A model generated the notes under the pieces. The model searched no databases, was not told where the DNA came from, and worked only from the letters and a program-made list of their open reading frames with translations. From Okapia johnstoni (lineage: Eukaryota > Chordata > Mammalia > Artiodactyla > Giraffidae), in assembly GCA_024291935.2 (NCBI GenBank), contig CM044310.1:81094713-81158712 (forward strand): a stretch of 64,000 nt of DNA, read 5' to 3'. A program made the translations under genes and the position numbers. Positions 58,411 through 64,000 of this stretch are shown here, one piece after another. Each line of letters starts with the position of its first letter. Within the stretch, counting starts at the first letter, position 1.

Positions 58411-58849
58411 TAATTCCGAGGTTGGAACTCCCTCAGTGCCCACTGGCCAAATTTACTGAACACTTGACTTTCAAACAGCCCTCATTACAGACCCACAGCC
58501 ATCTACCTTCTGACGGGTTTGGAGTAAATATGTAATCAGGGAGTTTTTAAGCCGTGTTCTGTAAAGTGCCGTCTGCGTCTGCTGTTTGGTTATTTTATAT
58601 GGTCATCAAAGCTGTTCTAGAGGTGGGGGCAGGAATGAGATACAGGGTGGGTGTGGGGTAGACAACAATACAGGATGCTGGTAGCCTGTTCTGCAGAGTT
58701 CAGTGACCAACGTGGCCATGAACATGCAGACCTTCATGGTCTGCAAAGTGCTCATTCACATTCTAAATGTTACTTATCCTTTCCATACTCCTGGAGGACT
58801 CAGAGACATCAAGGTCACCTGGAAAGTCAATGACAGTTCTGGAATTTTT
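58411..58849. other. Single-copy sequence
   Basis: No repeat or gene recognised. The frames at 58,651-59,047 overlap in two registers and enter the L1. Confidence 0.4.
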
Positions 58850-60158
58850 TCTCTTTCTAAAAATGTTTTAGTGTTCCTTTATTGCCAACATTTTATTATG
58901 AAAATATTCAAAGATACAGTAAAGTTAAAGGAATTTTACAGTGAACCAAGGTATCTAGAGTCCATCATTAACATTTTACTATGCTTGCTTTATCACTTCT
59001 CTATCTACTCATTATTCCACCTTATTTGGTACTTCAAAGTAAATTGAAGACATCATATATTTCCCCCTTGATACTTCAGCATGGATTTCATTAATTAGAG
59101 TTCAGTATTTGTTTACAGTTTCTTTGTTTTGATGTAAAGTTTACACATAAATGAAGTGCACAGATCTTAAGTGCATTCCAGGAGTTTTAACAAATGTGTA
59201 CACCTGTGCAACCCAAACCCCCTTCCATGATATTGCCATCACTACCAGAAAGTACCCTCTTGCATCTTCCAAGGAAATTCTTGCCTCCACTCCCCAATAG
59301 GCAACCACTGTTCTGATTTTTCCCCCACTGTAGATTAGTTTTGTCTGCTCTGTAATTTCATATGAATAATTCTAGTACCCACACTTTCATGTGAGGCTTT
59401 TTGCACTCAGAATCATATTTTTGAGATCCATCCATGTTGTTGCATGTGTTTGGAAATTAATTCCTTTTTATTGCTGAGTAATATAGCAGTGAATGACTGG
59501 ACCAGTTTGTTTATCCATTCTCCCGCTGGTGGACCAACCGGGCTCTTCCCAGTTATAACTATTATGAATAGAGCTGCCGTGAGCATCATGTACACATCTT
59601 TTTATGGATTTATTTTTTTATTTATTGTGGGACAATACTTAGAAGTGAAATGACTGGGTCATAGGGTAAGTTTGGTTATGTAAGAAACTTACCAGCCTAT
59701 TGAAAAATAATGAGGTCATTTTATATTCCCACCAACAATATATGAGGGTTCAAGTTGCTCCACAACCTTTATAATATTTGATGTTGTCATTCTTTTTAAT
59801 TTTAGCTATTCTGATAAATGTGAAGAGGTACCTCATTATGGTTTTGATTTGCATTTCCCTGATGACTAATGATGTTGTCCATTTTTCATGCATTTATTGG
59901 CCATTCATATATCTTCTTTTGTGAAGTGCCTTTCAAATCTTTTGTCCATTTTTAATTAGGTGGTTTGTCTTTTTTATTAGTGAGTAATAGGAGTTATTTA
60001 TAGATCCTGAATACCAGTCCTTTTCCAGAGATATGTTTTAACAACACTTTCTACTTATCTGTGGCTTGTCTGTTTTCTTAAGTTTAACTTTAGATGAGCA
60101 AAAATTTAAATTTTGATCAATGCCAAAGATCTTTTTTCTCTTATTAAAATTGCTTTCT

Positions 60159-60395
60159 CATGTATAGTGTCATATGTGAAACAGAACACCATTCCATGTT
60201 CGATGCATGAGACAAATGCTCAGGGCTGGGGCAATGGGATGACCCAGAGGGATGGGATGGGGAGGGAGGTGGGAGGTGGGTTCAGGATGGGGAACACATG
60301 TAAACCCATGACTGATTCATGTTAATGCATGGCAAAAACTACTACAATATTGTAAAGTAATTAGCCCCCAACTAAAATAAATAAATTTTTTGAAA
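60159..60395 (+). mobile_element. L1 3' UTR end inside the old L1
   Basis: Same 3' UTR as the young L1 at 6422-7418, from 'catgtatagtgtcatatgtg' to the A-rich end. Perfect 13-bp target duplications 'aaaattgctttct' lie at 60,146-60,158 and 60,396-60,408. Confidence 0.95.
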
Positions 60396-61053
60396 AAAAT
60401 TGCTTTCTGTGACCTGCTTATAAAATCTGTGTCTACTTCTCTACAGGCATTACAGTTTTAGCTCTTGCATTTACATCTAAGATACATCTTGAATTAATAT
60501 TTGCATGTGGCATAAGGTAGGAAATGTAATCACTAATGTGAGTGTAGAGTTCTCCCAGTACAACTGGTTGAAAATAACTTGATTTCCCCACTTTATTGCT
60601 TTGTTGCCTTTATTAAAACGAAAACAGTTACATAAATATGCATTCTCTATTCTGTTTCACACATTTGTCAATCATTATGTCAATATCACAATGTCTTTAT
60701 TACTGTTGCATTATACTAAGTCTTGAATTCAGGTAGAAGTCCTCCAATTTTTCTTCTTTCTAAAGATAATTTTGAATATTTGAGGTCTTTTCATTTCCAC
60801 ATATATTTCATCATCAGCTTGCCAGTTTCTACCAGAAAAATTAAAAAGCCTGCTAGAATTTTGTTTCAGATTACATTGAATCTTTAGGATTATTTGAGGA
60901 TAATTCACTCCTTAACAGTATGGAGTCTTTTCATCTCTGAACATAATTTAGTTCACCATTTATTTAGATATCTATTAATTTCTCTCAACAATGGCTTCTA
61001 GTAGAGGAGTTACATATTAAATTTATTCCTAAATATGTTATGCTTTGACTTTT

Positions 61054-61403
61054 AAAAAAAATCTAATTTATTTATTTTAGTTGGGGGCTAATTACTTTAC
61101 AATATTGTAGTGGTTTTTGCCATACATTGACATGAATAAGCCATGGGTTTGAGTTCAGGAGAGATGATAAGGAGGTGGCTAACACCTGTTGGTGTTTGAA
61201 GATGGTTGAGCCAGAGCCTCAAAATAGTTTTGATTATCCCTGGGATCTAGCCATGTAACCTTTGCTCAAACAAATAAGGTTCGATTTGTGCTAGGGGAAA
61301 AATATTTGGGGGGATTTGATCAGTAATTCTTTCCATGCAGTTCAACACAGCAGCCCAAGAGTGAACGATGGTATAATTTAATAATGCACAACATGCCACT
61401 GAG
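61054..61403 (-). mobile_element. Chimeric L1 insertion with a copy of nearby sequence
   Basis: Perfect 14-bp target duplications 'atgctttgactttt' lie at 61,040-61,053 and 61,404-61,417. From its 3' end (61,054) to 61,146 it is L1 3' UTR in the complement. The rest, 61,147-61,403 (the match runs on to 61,407), is the reverse complement of 62,884-63,142, with 10 substitutions and one 2-bp gap (about 96% identity). Four-base overlaps occur at both joins: 'aaac' between copied sequence and L1, and 'gcat' at the outer end. It fits template switching during target-primed reverse transcription. Confidence 0.93.
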
Positions 61404-61462
61404 ATGCTTTGACTTTTTAAGATGAATTTTTTTTAAATTTCATTTCTAATTGTTTGCTGTCT

Positions 61463-61661
61463 GTGTTAGCCACTCAGTTGTGTTCAACTCTTTGTGACTC
61501 TATGGACTGTAGCCCACCAGGCTTCTCTGTCCTTGGGATTCTCCAGGCAAGAATATTGGAGTGGCTTGCCATTCCCTTCTCCAGAGGATCTTCCTGACCC
61601 AGGGATTGAACCTGGGTCTCCTGCATTGCAGGCAGATTCTTGACCGACTGAGCCACCAGGG
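61463..61661 (-). mobile_element. Bov-tA SINE inside the old L1
   Basis: From 'ttagccactcagttgtgttc' to 'gactgagccaccaggga'. Near complete. Confidence 0.94.
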
Positions 61662-62136
61662 AATTTGGTTTTTGTATGTTAATTTTGTATCCTGCAAATA
61701 TCCTAAAAGCATTTATTAGTTTGGGCAGTGTTTTTATAGATAACTTTGGGATTTTCTATCTAAAAAATTTTGTCACCTGCAAATAACTACAGTTTTGCTT
61801 CTTTCTTTTCAATCCTTACAATTGTTATTTATTTTACCTGCATCATTGCACCAGACAGATCTCCAGTGCTACATTAAATAGCAGGGGTGAAAGCTGACAG
61901 ATCTTGACTTCTTAGGGAAAATGCATTCAGTACTTCATCATGAAGTGTGATACTAGTTGAGGGTTTTTTGAAAGATGTCCTTTTTTCTGTTGAGAAAGAT
62001 CTTTTCCATTTGTAGTTGACTGAGAATTTTGATCAGAAATTGATTTTGAATTCTGAAATGCTTATTCTGCATCTACTGAAGTGATTCCTACTTTTAACTT
62101 TAAGAAGTTTATAAATAAAGAAAGCTTCGGAAGATC

Positions 62137-62262
62137 CCCCTGGAGAAGGAAATGGCAACCCACTCCAGTACCCTTGCCTGGAAAATTCCAGACAGAGGAG
62201 CCTGGTAGGCTACAGTCCATGGGGTTGCAAGAGTTGGACACGACTGAGCAACTTCACTTTAA
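62137..62262 (+). mobile_element. 5'-truncated Bov-tA SINE
   Basis: Starts within the SINE body ('ccctggagaaggaaatggca') and ends 'cacgactgagcaacttcac'. 12-bp target duplications with one mismatch, 'cttcggaagatc' (62,125-62,136) and 'ctttggaagatc' (62,263-62,274). Confidence 0.92.
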
Positions 62263-62334
62263 CTTTGGAAGATCATCTAGTCCACAGAACTCATTGAACA
62301 GATGGGAATATTGGCCCTTTGACTAGTCAGCTAG

Positions 62335-62460
62335 ACTTGTAAGCTCCATGAGAGCAGAAACCAAGTGTGTTACAATCATCACAATAACCCCTGTGTCTTC
62401 ACATTTCCTGGTACGAAGTTGGCACTCAAAACATAGTTTTCTGAAAGAATGAGTGAGTGA
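62335..62460 (+). repeat. L2 LINE 3' end relic
   Basis: 'ttgtaagctccatgagagca' followed by 'gaagttggcactcaaaacat' and 'aagaatgagtgagtgaatga' is a typical L2 3' end. Confidence 0.75.
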
Positions 62461-63299
62461 ATGAGACTTAGAAAATTTTGACCCATATTAACTGGTCAAA
62501 AGTCACATGGAGGAAACTTACAGCCTGCAATGGTGCAGTAAGTTGAGTTTCCTGATGCCGTTGGTCTATACTGGATCATTTGCCATATTCAACTAAGACC
62601 TGGAATGGTTGGTTTACTTAGGTTTTCTGACCTTGCAAAGACTATGAAGTGTGTGTGTGTGTGTGTGTATGTGTGTGTGTGTGTGGTTTGTGTGTGTGTG
62701 TGTTATAATTTGGGGATTATGTTGTGTGCACTATGGATCTTGCCTGATATGGCAGCAATTACAAAGTCTAGACCTTGTTGTCATAGTATAATAGGAATTT
62801 CTGTCTCCTCCTTCCTCATAACGTTACTGAAAACAAGTCACAGATGCAGTATGTGGCTATTAATCACTCCTGTTAGCCAGACTGCATCTCAGTGGCATGT
62901 TGTGCATTATTAAATTATACCATCGCTCACTCTTGGGCTGCTGTGTTGAACTGCATGGAAAGAATTACTGATCAAATCTCCCCAAATATTTTTCCCCTAA
63001 CACAAATCAAACCTTGTTTGTTTGAGCAAAGGTTACATGGCTTTCCCAGGGATAATCGAAACTATTTTGAGGCTCTGGCTCAATCATCTTCAAAAACCAA
63101 CAGGTGTTAGCCACCTCCTTATCATCTCTTCTGAACTCAAACACTTTCATATTTTCCCTTGTCCAAATCATTTATTCTTTTCAAGGGCCACACCAAGTTA
63201 TCAAGGTGAACTCATGGTCCTCCTGCAGCCAAGCACACTATCCTGCCCTCTCCTCACATCTTCTTCATCTCAGTGAGTGGAACTGCCATGTACCAAGAT
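62461..63299. other. Single-copy sequence containing the template copied at 61 kb
   Basis: A (TG)n run with interruptions lies at 62,649-62,703. The segment 62,884-63,142 is the source-like copy of the chimeric insertion at 61,147-61,407. It is not a repeat that I recognise. No exon is apparent, although the copying event suggests that it may have been transcribed from the plus strand. Confidence 0.6.
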
Positions 63300-63990
63300 G
63301 CTGAAGCTGGAAACTAGGAGACATCTTTGCTTCTGCTCTTTTCCTTAATTCCTAATCCATGAGTCTGTCATGTTTACTCTACTTCCAAAGAGATTCCAAA
63401 TATGTACCCTTATCTCCATTCCTAAAATCGACTCTGAAATACCATATTTCACCCAGAAGCTTCTTGAATAACTTTCAGATACTGCTCTTGTTCCTGACAG
63501 CCTATTCTCCCCACAACATATTGACCTAAAAACACAAATCATATCATGTCATTTCTCTGCTCAAGACCTTTCTGTGCTTTCCAATTTTTCACAGAAAAAA
63601 CCCAAATCACAACCAGTTGATTTACCACAACCAGTAAGGCACTGTGTGATCTAGCCCTTGCCTAGCTCTCAATACACATTACATACTTCACTAAACATGT
63701 GCCAGTCTCACTGGCCTTTGGTTTCCTTAAGCATGGCAAGCTCATCCCCACTCCAGTGTACCAGCACATGCTGTTTGCCTTATCTGGGTGCCCTTAGGTT
63801 GGCTCTTCACGTGGCTAGCCCCTGTCATAATCTGTATATCAGCTTAAATGTCACTTCCTCAAAGAGGAAGTTTCTTGGACTCTTTATACATAAAGAGTCT
63901 TTCCATGATTTTTTTTGTTTATTTCTGTTGTAGCACTCACTCCAATCTGTCAGTTACTTTATTTGTCTGGTTATTTGGGGTTTTTTCCTT
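63300..63990 (+). repeat. L2 LINE relic
   Basis: Long L2 3' segment: 'aatcatatcatgtcatttct', 'ctgtgtgatctagcccttgc', 'cagcacatgctgtttgcctt' and 'agcttaaatgtcacttcctc' in order. The 91-codon frame at 63,658-63,933 lies within it and is not a gene. Confidence 0.75.
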
Positions 63991-64000
63991 TTACTTTCTT

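Larger units (their letters stand above)
58850..62112 (-). mobile_element. Old L1 with nested insertions
   Basis: The complement of an L1 3' UTR and ORF2 part: 'gtacacctgtgcaacccaaa', 'tttttattgctgagtaatat', 'tacctcattatggttttgat', 'ttttgtatcctgcaaatatc' and 'ttctgcatctactgaagtga' in order. Interrupted at 60,159-60,395, 61,054-61,403 and about 61,463-61,661. Coding frames are decayed. Confidence 0.9.

Noticed and set aside
1..64000. CRISPR array, operon-like gene clusters, endogenous retrovirus coding regions
   Set aside because: None seen. The window is mammalian, and no gag-, pol- or env-type frames or paired LTRs were recognised.

Overview
The window is nuclear DNA from a ruminant (cattle, sheep or goat type; the species cannot be fixed from this stretch). 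The evidence is the repeat content. It holds many copies of the BovB (RTE-type) LINE, the tRNA-Glu-derived Bov-tA SINEs in single and dimeric form, two cetartiodactyl CHR-type SINEs, and ruminant-type L1 3' ends, over a background of mammal-wide MIR, L2, HAL1, CR1/L3 and hAT relics. I found no protein-coding exon, tRNA, rRNA or CRISPR array that I can defend. Long open frames are either LINE coding remnants or chance frames, so this looks like a gene-poor intergenic or intronic region.

Layout. 0-8 kb: older L1 3' ends, one interrupted by a BovB; a mammal-wide relic with a SINE inside it; a 37-bp-stem hairpin beside an L1; and a young L1 3' fragment with an open ORF2 C-terminus. 8-15.7 kb: mostly single-copy sequence, a probable L1 5'-UTR block and a 343-bp hAT relic. 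15.7-17.5 kb: a BovB with an L1 tail inside it. 17.5-23 kb: MIR and L2 relics, SINEs, a (TG)n tract and a 105-bp direct duplication. 23-28 kb: a HAL1-like relic, then an old L1 split by a BovB that is itself split by an L1 tail. 28-36 kb: single-copy sequence with SINEs, a CR1/L3 relic, a mammal-wide relic and a minus-strand L1. 36-43.7 kb: one old L1 broken by four later insertions, the largest a 4.1-kb, 5'-inverted BovB. 44-49.5 kb: L2 relics and single-copy DNA. 49.5-52.5 kb: a plus-strand 3-kb BovB. 52.5-58.8 kb: the least repetitive part, with two candidate conserved non-coding elements. 58.8-62.1 kb: an old L1 with nested insertions. 62.1-64 kb: SINE, L2 and single-copy sequence.

Three observations stand out. 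First, an L1 insertion at 61,054-61,403 carries, upstream of 93 bp of L1 3' end, a 96% identical copy of sequence that lies 1.5 kb away at 62,884-63,142. The whole composite sits between 14-bp target duplications, and the template switch has 4-nt microhomology. Second, the BovB at 38,939-43,019 appears to be full length with a twin-priming inversion, and its 5' UTR continues into a block resembling the bovine L1 5' UTR. Third, 56,800-57,720 is a repeat-free, CpG-retaining, AT-rich block dense in homeodomain-type sites, and looks like a developmental enhancer. Family names come from memory of consensus sequences; all target duplications and internal comparisons were read directly from the window.
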